A stretch of DNA of 64,000 nt, from positions 1-64,000 of the forward strand of contig NZ_FMZQ01000019.1 in the NCBI RefSeq assembly GCF_900102635.1, in the 5' to 3' direction. Positions 51,377-59,595 of this stretch are shown in pieces (within the stretch, counting starts at the first letter, position 1; the number at the start of each line of letters is the position of its first letter). This DNA comes from Ectopseudomonas chengduensis (GTDB lineage: Bacteria; Pseudomonadota; Gammaproteobacteria; Pseudomonadales; Pseudomonadaceae). Position numbers and translations under genes: made by a program. The notes under the pieces are model-generated. The model searched no databases. It was not told the DNA's origin and was given only the letters and a program-made list of their open reading frames with translations.

Positions 51377-51670
51377 ATGCAAGTAGAAGGTTTTTTCGAA
51401 GGACTCGGCGAAGCGCTGGGCCGTGCCATCCGTTTCATCGTCGATATGCTGTCCGGCGTGCTGGGCGCCATGGCCGACGCCATCGACGACTTTCTCCAGG
51501 GTATGGCCAGGGCCATTGGCATGGACGTGTCGATTTTCAGCATCATCCTGCTGATCATCGGCCTGCTGTTTCTGTTCAGCGGCGCTCGTTCACTGTTGCG
51601 CGGCTCGATCATCGGCGGGGTGATCTGGCTGTTTCTCGGTCTGATCGTAATGGGCTGGCTCATCCGCTGA
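51377..51670 (+). CDS. Small membrane protein of unknown function
   Basis: A 97-residue protein. Residues 1-50 are amphipathic (VEGFFEGLGEALGRAIRFIVDMLSG), then two membrane segments: FSIILLIIGLLFLFSG near 54-72 and IIGGVIWLFLGLIVMGWL near 78-95. AGGA is eight bases before ATG 51377; ATG 51368 overlaps this site. I do not recognise the family. It precedes comF by about 45 bp. Confidence 0.75.
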   Translation: MQVEGFFEGLGEALGRAIRFIVDMLSGVLGAMADAIDDFLQGMARAIGMDVSIFSIILLIIGLLFLFSGARSLLRGSIIGGVIWLFLGLIVMGWLIR

Positions 51671-51713
51671 CGCTGACTAAACTTCAGGCACCACTGCTCA
51701 TGGACGAGCCGCC

Positions 51714-52454
51714 ATGCCTCCGTTTGATCTCACCGTTCTGCAACGCCTTGCCTGGTTACGCCAACGCCGCCATTGCCAGCTCTGCGACGAAGCCACCGAT
51801 CACCCCACGCACAGCATCTGCACGGCTTGCGAATCCGAACTGCCCTGGCTCGGGGCGCAATGTCAGATCTGTGCGGTGCCATTGCCGGCACACGGCATGA
51901 TCTGCGGCGCCTGCCAATCGAAACCACCGAGTTTCAGCCGCGTGGAAGCGCCCTGGCGCTATGCCTTTCCCGTCGACAACCTGATCACCCGCTTCAAGCA
52001 CCAGGCGCAATGGCCGCACGGTCGTCTGCTCGCCGAACTGCTGGCCGAACACCTTAGCCATGCCTATGACGAAGGCCTGCCACGACCACAGGCGCTACTG
52101 CCGGTGCCGCTGGCCCGCAAGCGCCAGCGACGACGCGGCTTCAATCAGGCACAGATGCTCGCCGACTGGCTGGGCGCCAGCCTGCACCTGCCGGTGCAAC
52201 ATGAATGGCTCCAGCGCCGCGTCGATACACCCGCACAGCAAGGGTTGGATGCCGCAACGCGCAAGCGCAATCTGCGTCAGGCCTTCAGTCTGGAACTGCA
52301 AGCCAAGGTCGCCGGCGCTCATCTGGCGCTGGTCGACGATGTGCTCACCACCGGCGCCACGGCGGGGGTGCTCGCCCACCTGCTGCGTCGCGCCGGCGCC
52401 CTGCGCGTCGATGTGTATTGCCTGGCACGCACGCCACGGCCGGGCGATGGCTGA
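51714..52454 (+). CDS. comF: ComF-family phosphoribosyltransferase-like protein
   Basis: A 246-residue protein. N-terminal zinc-binding double-CxxC region (CQLCDEA, CTAC, CQIC, CGAC), then a PRTase-like domain with PVPLARKRQRRRGFNQAQMLA and the PRPP loop LALVDDVLTTGAT. ComF proteins are linked to DNA uptake and ribosome or nucleotide functions. Lying divergently upstream of bioB is the usual pseudomonad arrangement. Confidence 0.92.
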   Translation: MPPFDLTVLQRLAWLRQRRHCQLCDEATDHPTHSICTACESELPWLGAQCQICAVPLPAHGMICGACQSKPPSFSRVEAPWRYAFPVDNLITRFKHQAQWPHGRLLAELLAEHLSHAYDEGLPRPQALLPVPLARKRQRRRGFNQAQMLADWLGASLHLPVQHEWLQRRVDTPAQQGLDAATRKRNLRQAFSLELQAKVAGAHLALVDDVLTTGATAGVLAHLLRRAGALRVDVYCLARTPRPGDG

Positions 52455-52515
52455 CTTGACGCGCCAGGCGCAGTCACGCACCGTGCCCAGCATTCTCCCT
52501 GGCCACGCCTGAACC

Positions 52516-53280
52516 ATGTCGCAGCTCGATTCCATCGCCCAATTGCTCAGCCGCCGCCCGAAACGCCTGGCGCTGCTCGAGCAGATTGCCGAACAAGGCT
52601 CCATCACCCGCGCCGCCAAGGCCGCCGGGCTGAGCTACAAGGCCGCCTGGGACGCCATCGATGAGCTGAACAACCTGTCCGAGCAGCCCCTGGTCAGCCG
52701 CAATGTCGGCGGCAAAGGTGGCGGTGGCGCACGCCTGACGCCAGCAGGCGAGCGCCTGCTGGCACTGCAACAACGCCTGCAGGCGCTGCAGGTGCAACTG
52801 CTGCAGGCCGCCGGTGACGACGCCGACCTGGAGCTGCTCGGCCGCCTGATGCTGCGCACCAGCGCGCGCAACCAACTGACCGGCCGCGTGCGCGCGATTC
52901 ACGCCCACGGGCACAACGATCTGATCGACATAGAACTACCAGGCGGCAGCCGCCTGCAGGCGCAGATCACCCATGACAGTACGGAAAACCTGCAGCTGAG
53001 CGAAGGCAGCAGCGTGGTCGCGCTGATCAAGGCTGGCTGGCTGGAATTGCAGCCACTACAGGCTCCCCGTGCAGAACAGCACAACGCACTCGAAGGCCGT
53101 ATCGAACAGATTCTGCCGGCCAGCGATGGCCCCAGCGACGTGCGCATCGGCCTGCCTAATGGTCAGACCCTGTGTGCCCTGCTCGAATCCGTTCGCCTGG
53201 CCGAGCTGGGCCTGCGCGTCGGCGATCCGGTGCGCGCGCAGTTCGCCGCCAGTCAGGTGCTGCTCGGCACGCAGCTGTAG
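52516..53280 (+). CDS. modE: ModE-like molybdate-dependent regulator
   Basis: A 254-residue protein. N-terminal LysR-like winged HTH (LALLEQIAEQGSITRAAKAAGLSYKAAWDAID), with the ModE-specific RNVGGKGGGGARLTPAGERLL, and two C-terminal TOBE/MOP domains (SARNQLTGRVRAIHAHGHNDLIDIEL and the second near residue 195). It binds molybdate and represses or activates molybdate transport genes. No modABC is nearby in the window. Confidence 0.9.
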   Translation: MSQLDSIAQLLSRRPKRLALLEQIAEQGSITRAAKAAGLSYKAAWDAIDELNNLSEQPLVSRNVGGKGGGGARLTPAGERLLALQQRLQALQVQLLQAAGDDADLELLGRLMLRTSARNQLTGRVRAIHAHGHNDLIDIELPGGSRLQAQITHDSTENLQLSEGSSVVALIKAGWLELQPLQAPRAEQHNALEGRIEQILPASDGPSDVRIGLPNGQTLCALLESVRLAELGLRVGDPVRAQFAASQVLLGTQL

Positions 53281-53375
53281 GGCGGGTGCACCCCGCCAGT
53301 CATTTCAGCGGCGGGTTGCCCCCGCCTTACTGCAAGACTAATAACGCCAACGGCGGGTTACACCCGCCCTAGGTT
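53280..53375. repeat. REP-like repeats between modE and srkA
   Basis: Three tandem GGCGGGTTxCACCCGCC-type units: GGGCGGGTGCACCCCGCC near 53281, GGCGGGTTGCCCCCGCC near 53310, and GGCGGGTTACACCCGCCC near 53352. Confidence 0.75.
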
Positions 53376-53420
53376 TAGCGCAAGCCGGTAGACTGGGCGC
53401 CCACTCACGCGGAGCCGCTC

Positions 53421-54395
53421 ATGAGCCATCCTTTTTCCACCCTCACCCCGGATCTGGTGCTCGATGCCGTGGAGAGTCTTGGCTACCTCAGCGACGCCCG
53501 CGTATTGGCACTCAACAGCTACGAGAACCGCGTCTATCAAGTCGGTATCGAGGACGAAACGCCGCTGATCGCCAAGTTCTATCGCCCGGACCGCTGGAGC
53601 GATGCGGCGATCCGCGAGGAGCACAGTTTCAGCGCCGAGCTGGCCGAGCATGAGGTCCCGGTGGTAGCGCCCCTGGAGCGCGATGGCGAGACACTATTCG
53701 AGCACGGTGGCTTCCGTTTCGCCCTGTTCCCGCGCCGGGGCGGTCGCGCACCCGAGCCGGGCAACCTCGAGCAACTGTACCGCCTCGGCCAGTTGCTCGG
53801 ACGCATGCACGCCATCGGTGCCAGCCGTCCTTTCGCTCATCGCGAAACCCTGGCGGTGGACAACTTCGGCCATGCGGCCCTGGCCTCCCTGCTCGACGGC
53901 GGCTTCGTGCCGCGCAGCCTGCTGCCCGCCTACGAGTCGGTAGCGCGCGATCTGCTCGCCCGCCTCGATGAACTGTTCGCCCGCGTGCGCTACACGCCGA
54001 TTCGCCTGCACGGCGACTGCCACCCAGGCAACCTGTTACACCGCGACGACGCCTTCCATGTCGTCGACCTCGACGACTGCCGCATGGGCCCGGCGGTGCA
54101 GGATCTGTGGATGATGCTGGCCGGCGAGCGTCATGAGCGCCTTGGTCAGTTGGCCGAACTGGTCGACGGTTATCAGGAATTCCATGACTTCGCCGCCCGC
54201 GAGTTGCCACTGATCGAGGGCCTGCGCGCCCTGCGTCTGATGCATCACAGTGCCTGGATCGCCCGCCGCTGGGACGACCCGGCATTCCCCCTGGCCTTCC
54301 CCTGGTTTGCCGGCGAGCGCTACTGGGGCGATCAGATTCTCGCCCTGCGCGAACAGATGGCAGCTCTGGATGAAGAGCCGCTGCGACTGTTCTGA
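53421..54395 (+). CDS. srkA: Stress response kinase A (YihE/SrkA)
   Basis: A 324-residue eukaryotic-like kinase. Motifs: ALNSYENRVYQVGIED, IAKFYRPDRWS (nucleotide-binding Lys), LHGDCHPGNLL (catalytic loop), and VVDLDDCRMGPAVQDLWMML (metal-binding Asp). It counteracts programmed cell death from MazF-like and stress pathways in E. coli. Length and motifs match the family. Confidence 0.93.
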   Translation: MSHPFSTLTPDLVLDAVESLGYLSDARVLALNSYENRVYQVGIEDETPLIAKFYRPDRWSDAAIREEHSFSAELAEHEVPVVAPLERDGETLFEHGGFRFALFPRRGGRAPEPGNLEQLYRLGQLLGRMHAIGASRPFAHRETLAVDNFGHAALASLLDGGFVPRSLLPAYESVARDLLARLDELFARVRYTPIRLHGDCHPGNLLHRDDAFHVVDLDDCRMGPAVQDLWMMLAGERHERLGQLAELVDGYQEFHDFAARELPLIEGLRALRLMHHSAWIARRWDDPAFPLAFPWFAGERYWGDQILALREQMAALDEEPLRLF

Positions 54396-54408
54396 GCCGA
54401 TGACATCC

Positions 54409-54545
54409 GGGACCGCAGTTCCCGGATTGCATCCGGGCTGCGCACTGAAGCTTTTGCGGCTGAAGCGGAATGCCGCCCAGCCGCTCCTACAGGTGTTCAC
54501 CGGCCCCGTAGGAGCGGCTTCAACCGCGATGCTTTCGGTTCCATC
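54409..54545. repeat. REP-like repeats between srkA and rarD
   Basis: Units CCCGGATTGCATCCGGGCT (near 54420) and GTAGGAGCGGCTTCAACCGCGA (near 54508), plus GCGGCTGAAGC...GCCGCTCC nearby. The rest of the 54396-54745 gap holds only the rarD promoter region; no gene is seen there. Confidence 0.65.
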
Positions 54546-54745
54546 CCAGGGCTCCGGATTGCATAAGGGTTACCAGCGACCGCGCCCCCCCCGTATGACC
54601 AATACAGTTGCGCACGCCGCGTAAAGTTTGCCTTACGACTTTGCCGGCGCTTTGGTATACGGAAAAAGCTGAACGAACAGACAAGGCGGCGGACAGAGCG
54701 CTAGAATTTCGCGGCAACCGTTAGCTGCCTAACCAAGGATTCTCG

Positions 54746-55639
54746 ATGGCTACCGCCAACCCGCAACGCGGGTACGTTCTGGGCCTTACCGCCTACATCA
54801 TCTGGGGCCTGTTCCCGCTCTACTTCAAAGCCCTGCAAAGCGTCCCGGCGATGGAAATCATCGTGCACCGCGTGCTCTGGTCCGCGCTGTTCGGTGGCCT
54901 GTTGCTGCTCGTCTGGAAGCACCCTGGCTGGTGGCGCGAGCTGCGCGACAATCCCAAACGCCTGGCAGTGCTGGCCGGCTGCGGCCTGCTGATCGCGACC
55001 AACTGGCTGGTGTACGTGTGGGCGGTAAACAATGACCGCATGATCGAGGCCAGCCTGGGCTACTACATCAACCCGTTGATCAACGTGTTGCTCGGCCTGC
55101 TGATTCTCGGCGAGCGCCTGCGCCGCCTGCAGTGGCTGGCCGTCGCCTTGGCCGCGCTGGGCGTGCTGCAGCAGCTATGGCAGGTCGGCAGCCTGCCCTG
55201 GGTGTCGCTGGTGCTGGCGCTGACCTTCGGTTTCTATGGATTGATTCGCAAGCAGGCGCCCGTGGCGGCACTGCCCGGGCTGGTGGTGGAAACCTGGCTG
55301 CTGGTGCCGGTGGCGCTGGCCTGGCTGGCTCTGCACCCTGCGGCGATGAGCAGCCAGGCAAGTTTCTGGACCAGTAGCGAAGCACTATGGCTGGCCGCCG
55401 CCGGGCCGATCACCCTGGTGCCGCTAGTGTGCTTCAACGCCGCGGCGCGGCATCTGCCCTACACCACGTTGGGCTTCCTGCAATACCTGGCTCCGACCCT
55501 GGTACTGCTGCAGGCCATCCTGCTGTTCGATGAACACTTCTCGCCGAGCACCCTGCTGGCGTTCGCCTGCATCTGGGCCGGGCTTTTTGTATACAGCCTG
55601 GATATCTGGCTGAACCTGCGCAAGCGCTCGAACGGTTAA
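54746..55639 (+). CDS. rarD: RarD/EamA-family permease
   Basis: A 297-residue protein with ten membrane helices, two EamA repeats. N-terminal RGYVLGLTAYIIWGLFPLYFKAL and IIVHRVLWSALFGGLLLL match RarD, a predicted permease first named for chloramphenicol sensitivity. Its substrate is unknown. AAGGATTCTCG precedes ATG 54746. Confidence 0.92.
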   Translation: MATANPQRGYVLGLTAYIIWGLFPLYFKALQSVPAMEIIVHRVLWSALFGGLLLLVWKHPGWWRELRDNPKRLAVLAGCGLLIATNWLVYVWAVNNDRMIEASLGYYINPLINVLLGLLILGERLRRLQWLAVALAALGVLQQLWQVGSLPWVSLVLALTFGFYGLIRKQAPVAALPGLVVETWLLVPVALAWLALHPAAMSSQASFWTSSEALWLAAAGPITLVPLVCFNAAARHLPYTTLGFLQYLAPTLVLLQAILLFDEHFSPSTLLAFACIWAGLFVYSLDIWLNLRKRSNG

Positions 55640-55645
55640 CCCGGC

Positions 55646-55708
55646 GGTGCGCACGGCGCACCCTACGATTCCGCGCCGAGCATCCTCGTAGGGTGCGCTG
55701 CGCGCACC
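55646..55708. repeat. Inverted repeat after rarD
   Basis: GGTGCGCACGGCGCACCCTAC (with GA) and its near complement TCGTAGGGTGCGCTGCGCGC (with ACC) form a 23-bp imperfect stem. The GTAGGGTG core is shared with the repeat near 10130-10298. Confidence 0.7.
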
Positions 55709-55788
55709 GGCTTCTCTTTCACTGAACAAAAAATATCCATCCACCGCCAGGCCGCGCCAGCCTTGGGGCGGCGTCTTTCACCCCCGGC

Positions 55789-55909
55789 TTATCCACAGAT
55801 CCATCCCCGGCATTTGTGCACAAGACATTGATCCTGTTGAACTTTTAGCCAGCCAATGAAAAACCCCGGGGCACTAAGCTGTGCGCCGGGGCTCCCCAGT
55901 TTATCCACA
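55789..55909 (+). other. Two consensus DnaA boxes in one intergenic region
   Basis: TTATCCACA occurs at 55789-55797 and 55901-55909, both in the same orientation, 112 bp apart. This is the perfect DnaA box. There is no AT-rich unwinding region, dnaA, rpmH or gidA nearby, so it is not an origin. It might titrate DnaA or regulate a gene; it may also be coincidental. Confidence 0.4.
55859..55891 (-). terminator. Rho-independent terminator of the gcvR-like gene
   Basis: CCCCGG-G-GCAC-TAAGCT-GTGC-G-CCGGGG is a strong stem; on the minus strand it is followed by TTTTTC. It is about 45 bp after the stop of the ACT-domain gene. Confidence 0.75.
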
Positions 55910-55934
55910 GGCTGATCCACCTATACCGGGGATA

Positions 55935-56453
55935 TCAATCCTCGGCGCGCAGGTTCAGCTCCACCATCAGATCGTCGGCCAGGGTCTCCAGACGCGCCTG
56001 CAACTGCTCCAGGGGCAGCGTCTCCGGCACGGCCAGCAGCGCTTCGGCGGTGAACAGCAGTTCGCCGCTCATCGGCGCCGGCGCCACTTCGGTCAGCAGG
56101 CTCTCCAGGTTGACGCCCTGCTCGGCCAGCACGCGGGTGATGTCGCGGACAATACCGGGACGGTCGTTGCCCACCAGCTCCAGACGAATCGAGGTGAAAC
56201 GCCCACCCGGCTCGCTACCGCTGGCCGCCAGCTGCACGCGGATGCCCTGGGCGCTCAGCGCTTCCAGGTCCTTGATCAGACCGCCGTGCGCCTCGGCCGG
56301 CACATCCACGCGCACGATTCCGGCGAACTGCCCGGCCATGCGCGCCATGCGGCTTTCCAGCCAGTTGCCCCCATGATTAGCCACGCAGCCGGCCAGACGC
56401 TCGACCAGACCCGGTTGGTCCTCGGCAATCACCGTCAGTACCAGATGGTCCAT
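55935..56453 (-). CDS. GcvR-like protein with two ACT domains
   Basis: A 172-residue protein made of two ACT domains: DHLVLTVIAEDQPGLVERLAGCVANHGGNWL (residues 2-32) and LELVGNDRPGIVRDITRVLAEQGVNLESL (about 91-120). This is the layout of GcvR, the glycine-binding negative partner of GcvA, and of related ACT regulators. No gcvA or gcv gene lies nearby, so the specific role is open. Confidence 0.85.
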   Translation of the reverse strand: MDHLVLTVIAEDQPGLVERLAGCVANHGGNWLESRMARMAGQFAGIVRVDVPAEAHGGLIKDLEALSAQGIRVQLAASGSEPGGRFTSIRLELVGNDRPGIVRDITRVLAEQGVNLESLLTEVAPAPMSGELLFTAEALLAVPETLPLEQLQARLETLADDLMVELNLRAED

Positions 56454-56486
56454 GTACTACCTCACTCGTTCACAGGATTGGGAAGG

Positions 56487-56936
56487 TCAGCCGCGTAGCG
56501 ACAACCAGTAGGTGAAGAACTGCTCGTCACGCACGTAGCCAAGACGCTCGTAAAGGCGCTGGCCGGCCAGATTGGTCCTCGCCGTTTCCAGTTGCAGACC
56601 GCAGGCGCCGGTCGCCTCGGCATGCGCGCGGGCGGCATTCATCAGCGCCTCGCCAACGCCCAAGCGGCGCGCGCTTTCATCGACATATAGATCGCTGAGC
56701 AACCAAGCCGGTTCCAGCGCCAACGAAGAATGAAAGGGATAGAGCTGCACGAACCCCTGTGCGGCGCCCTGCTCGCTCCGGGCGATGAACAACTGCGAAT
56801 CCCCGCGCTGCAGGCGCAGACCAAGGAAGGCGGCAATCTCCGCCTCGTCGCGCGGCACTTGATAGAAACGCAGATAGCCAGCAAACAGACGGGTGAGATC
56901 GGCAAGGTCGGCAGTAACAGTGGCAGATACCGTCAT
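56487..56936 (-). CDS. GNAT-family N-acetyltransferase
   Basis: A 149-residue protein of the GNAT fold. Motif A is LSDLYVDESARRLGVGEALMNAARAHA (acetyl-CoA loop RRLGVG), and motif B is AGQRLYERLGYVRDEQFFTYW. ATG 56936 follows GGAG; the frame upstream to 57017 is unsupported. The substrate is unknown. Confidence 0.88.
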   Translation of the reverse strand: MTVSATVTADLADLTRLFAGYLRFYQVPRDEAEIAAFLGLRLQRGDSQLFIARSEQGAAQGFVQLYPFHSSLALEPAWLLSDLYVDESARRLGVGEALMNAARAHAEATGACGLQLETARTNLAGQRLYERLGYVRDEQFFTYWLSLRG

Positions 56937-57293
56937 GGCGGGCTCCAAGATGCTCGAAAAGCAGTATAGGCGAGGAGGCGTAGGCCATATTGGCGCGGTT
57001 GTCAGTAGCCCACTCAATTAATCGTGTACGTTTTTGCATTTTTTATGAAACAATAGCGAACTTTTTTGAACACAACGCGTACTTCTCGTGACCGTAATCA
57101 GTCTTTTGGTCGCAGTCTGACGCACACCCACTGCATTTCCCCGGAATCTTGATGTAGTATGCCGCGCCACGGACTACAAGACGGCCAGACCGTCTCCGAC
57201 GAGCCTCTCTGAAAGCGCAGGCGTTGACCCGCAGGTCGTTTTCAGAGGTGCCCGAAGCGGCGATTGAGTAAAGCTCAGATAGTGAGGCAAGTG
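56937..57293. other. Intergenic region upstream of glcB with an inverted repeat in the leader
   Basis: No gene is visible. CTCTGAAA (57207-57214) and TTTCAGAG (57240-57247) can form a stem with a 25-base loop in the glcB leader, 46 bp before the start. An AT-richer stretch at about 57030-57075 may hold the divergent promoters. Confidence 0.4.
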
Positions 57294-59471
57294 ATGACTG
57301 AACGCGTTCAAGTCGGTGGCCTGCAGGTCGCCAAAGCCCTGTACGACTTCGTGAACAACGAAGCCATTCCCGGTACCGGCATCGCTGCCGACCAGTTCTG
57401 GGCCGGTGCCGCTGCGGTCATCAAGGACCTGGCGCCGAAGAACCGTGCCCTGCTGGCCAAGCGCGACGAGCTGCAGGCACAGATCGATGCCTGGCACCAG
57501 GCGCGCAAGGGTCAGGCCCATGACGCCGCTGCCTACAAGGCCTTCCTCCAGGAAATCGGCTATCTGCTGCCAGAGCCGGAAGACTTCCAGGCCACCACTG
57601 CCAACGTCGACGAAGAGATCGCCCGTCTGGCCGGCCCGCAGTTGGTGGTGCCGGTGATGAACGCGCGCTTCGCCCTGAACGCTTCCAACGCCCGCTGGGG
57701 CTCGCTGTACGACGCGCTGTACGGCACCGACGTGATCAGCGAAGAAGGTGGCGCCGAGAAGGGCAAGGGCTACAACAAGGTCCGTGGCGACAAGGTCATC
57801 GCCTTCGCCCGCGCCTTCCTCGACGAGGCCGCGCCGCTGGCTGCCGGCTCGCACGTCGACTCCACCGGTTATGCCATCGTCGACGGCAAGCTGGTCGTCG
57901 CCCTCAAGGGTGGCAGCAACAGCGGCCTGCGTGACGACGCGCAGCTGGTTGGCTTTCAGGGCGAGGCCAGCGCGCCGATCGCCGTGCTGCTCAAGCACAA
58001 CGGCCTGCACTTCGAGATCCAGATCGACGCCTCCAGCCCCATCGGCAGCACCGACGCCGCTGGCGTGAAAGATGTGCTGATGGAAGCCGCGCTGACCACC
58101 ATCATGGACTGCGAAGACTCCGTCGCCGCCGTCGATGCCGATGACAAGGTGGTGGTCTACAAGAACTGGCTGGGCCTGATGAAAGGCGACCTGGCCGAGG
58201 ACGTGTCCAAAGGCGGCAAGACCTTCACCCGCACCATGAACCCGGATCGCGTCTACACCCAGCCGGACGGTTCCGAGCTGACCCTGCATGGCCGCTCGCT
58301 GCTGTTCGTGCGCAACGTCGGCCACCTGATGACCAACCCGGCCATCCTCGACGCCGAAGGCAACGAGATTCCGGAGGGCATTCAGGATGCGCTGTTCACC
58401 AGCCTGATCGCGGTGCACAACCTGATCGGCAACACCAGCCGCAAGAACACTCGAACCGGCAGCGTGTATATCGTCAAGCCGAAGATGCATGGCCCGGAAG
58501 AAGTCGCCTTCACCAGCGAAATCTTCGCCCGCGTCGAGGATGTGCTGGGCCTGGCCCGCAATACCCTGAAAGTCGGCATCATGGACGAGGAGCGCCGCAC
58601 CACCGTCAACCTCAAGGCGTGCATCAAGGCTGCCAGCGAGCGCGTGGTATTCATCAACACCGGCTTCCTCGACCGTACCGGTGACGAGATCCACACCTCC
58701 ATGGAAGCCGGCGCCGTGGTGCGCAAGGCCGCCATGAAGAGCGAAGCCTGGATCGGTGCCTACGAGAACAACAACGTCGACGTCGGCCTGGCCACAGGCC
58801 TGCAGGGTCGCGCACAAATCGGCAAGGGCATGTGGGCCATGCCGGACCTGATGGCGGCGATGCTCGAGCAGAAGATCGCCCACCCGCTGTCCGGCGCCAA
58901 CACCGCCTGGGTCCCCTCGCCGACCGCAGCCACCCTGCACGCCCTGCACTACCACAAGGTCGACGTGTTCGCCCGTCAGGCCGAACTGGCCAAGCGCACC
59001 CCGGCTTCGGTGGACGACATCCTGACCATCCCGCTGGCCAAGGACACCAACTGGTCAGCAGAAGAAGTCCGCAACGAGCTGGACAACAACTCGCAAGGCA
59101 TCCTCGGCTACGTGGTGCGCTGGATCGACCAGGGCGTCGGCTGCTCCAAGGTGCCGGACATCAACGACGTCGGCCTGATGGAAGACCGCGCCACCCTGCG
59201 CATCTCCAGCCAGCTGCTGGCCAACTGGCTGCGCCACGGCATCGTTACCGAAGCGCAAGTGGTCGAAAGCCTCAAGCGCATGGCACCGGTGGTTGATCGC
59301 CAGAACGCCAATGATCCGCTGTATCGCCCGATGGCCCCGGATTTCGACAACAACGTCGCCTTCCAGGCCGCGCTGGAGCTGGTGGTCGAAGGCACCAAGC
59401 AGCCCAACGGCTACACCGAGCCGGTGCTGCATCGCCGTCGTCGCGAGTTCAAGGCCAAGAACGGTCTGTGA
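57294..59471 (+). CDS. glcB: Malate synthase G
   Basis: A 725-residue enzyme of the glyoxylate shunt, joining glyoxylate and acetyl-CoA to malate. Motifs: MNARFALNASNARWGSLYDALYG, MDCEDSVAAVDA (active-site Glu-Asp), GIMDEERRTTVNLK, and the C-terminal GYTEPVLHRRRREFKAKNG. Length and the intervening alpha/beta domain match isoform G. ATG 57294 follows GAGGCAAG; the frame from 57264 adds ten unsupported residues. A strong terminator follows. Confidence 0.95.
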   Translation: MTERVQVGGLQVAKALYDFVNNEAIPGTGIAADQFWAGAAAVIKDLAPKNRALLAKRDELQAQIDAWHQARKGQAHDAAAYKAFLQEIGYLLPEPEDFQATTANVDEEIARLAGPQLVVPVMNARFALNASNARWGSLYDALYGTDVISEEGGAEKGKGYNKVRGDKVIAFARAFLDEAAPLAAGSHVDSTGYAIVDGKLVVALKGGSNSGLRDDAQLVGFQGEASAPIAVLLKHNGLHFEIQIDASSPIGSTDAAGVKDVLMEAALTTIMDCEDSVAAVDADDKVVVYKNWLGLMKGDLAEDVSKGGKTFTRTMNPDRVYTQPDGSELTLHGRSLLFVRNVGHLMTNPAILDAEGNEIPEGIQDALFTSLIAVHNLIGNTSRKNTRTGSVYIVKPKMHGPEEVAFTSEIFARVEDVLGLARNTLKVGIMDEERRTTVNLKACIKAASERVVFINTGFLDRTGDEIHTSMEAGAVVRKAAMKSEAWIGAYENNNVDVGLATGLQGRAQIGKGMWAMPDLMAAMLEQKIAHPLSGANTAWVPSPTAATLHALHYHKVDVFARQAELAKRTPASVDDILTIPLAKDTNWSAEEVRNELDNNSQGILGYVVRWIDQGVGCSKVPDINDVGLMEDRATLRISSQLLANWLRHGIVTEAQVVESLKRMAPVVDRQNANDPLYRPMAPDFDNNVAFQAALELVVEGTKQPNGYTEPVLHRRRREFKAKNGL

Positions 59472-59492
59472 TTCGCCTGGCACCTCGACCAT

Positions 59493-59520
59493 AAAAAACC
59501 GCCCTTCGGGGCGGTTTTTT
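59493..59520 (+). terminator. Rho-independent terminator of glcB
   Basis: AAAAAACCGCCC-TTCG-GGGCGGTTTTTT: a stem with a stable TTCG tetraloop and T-run, about 20 bp after the glcB stop. It can act in both directions. Confidence 0.92.
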
Positions 59521-59529
59521 ATAGGGCAG

Positions 59530-59588
59530 TCGCGGCTAAAGCCCCTCCCACAGGGCACTCAACTTTGTGGGAGGGGCTTTAGCCGCGA
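59530..59588. repeat. REP-like perfect inverted pair
   Basis: TCGCGGCTAAAGCCCCTCCC (with ACA) and its exact complement (GTGGGAGGGGCTTTAGCCGC, ending GA) are arms of a 22-bp-plus stem with a short loop. It lies between convergent glcB and the LTA-synthase-like gene; the same unit occurs in the cluster at 19433. Confidence 0.8.
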
Positions 59589-59595
59589 CAGACAA

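Noticed and set aside
55789..55909. A replication origin
   Set aside because: Two DnaA boxes without an AT-rich unwinding region or the usual origin neighbours are not enough.
57174..58955. 593-residue open frame on the minus strand
   Set aside because: Antisense to glcB; no family motif.
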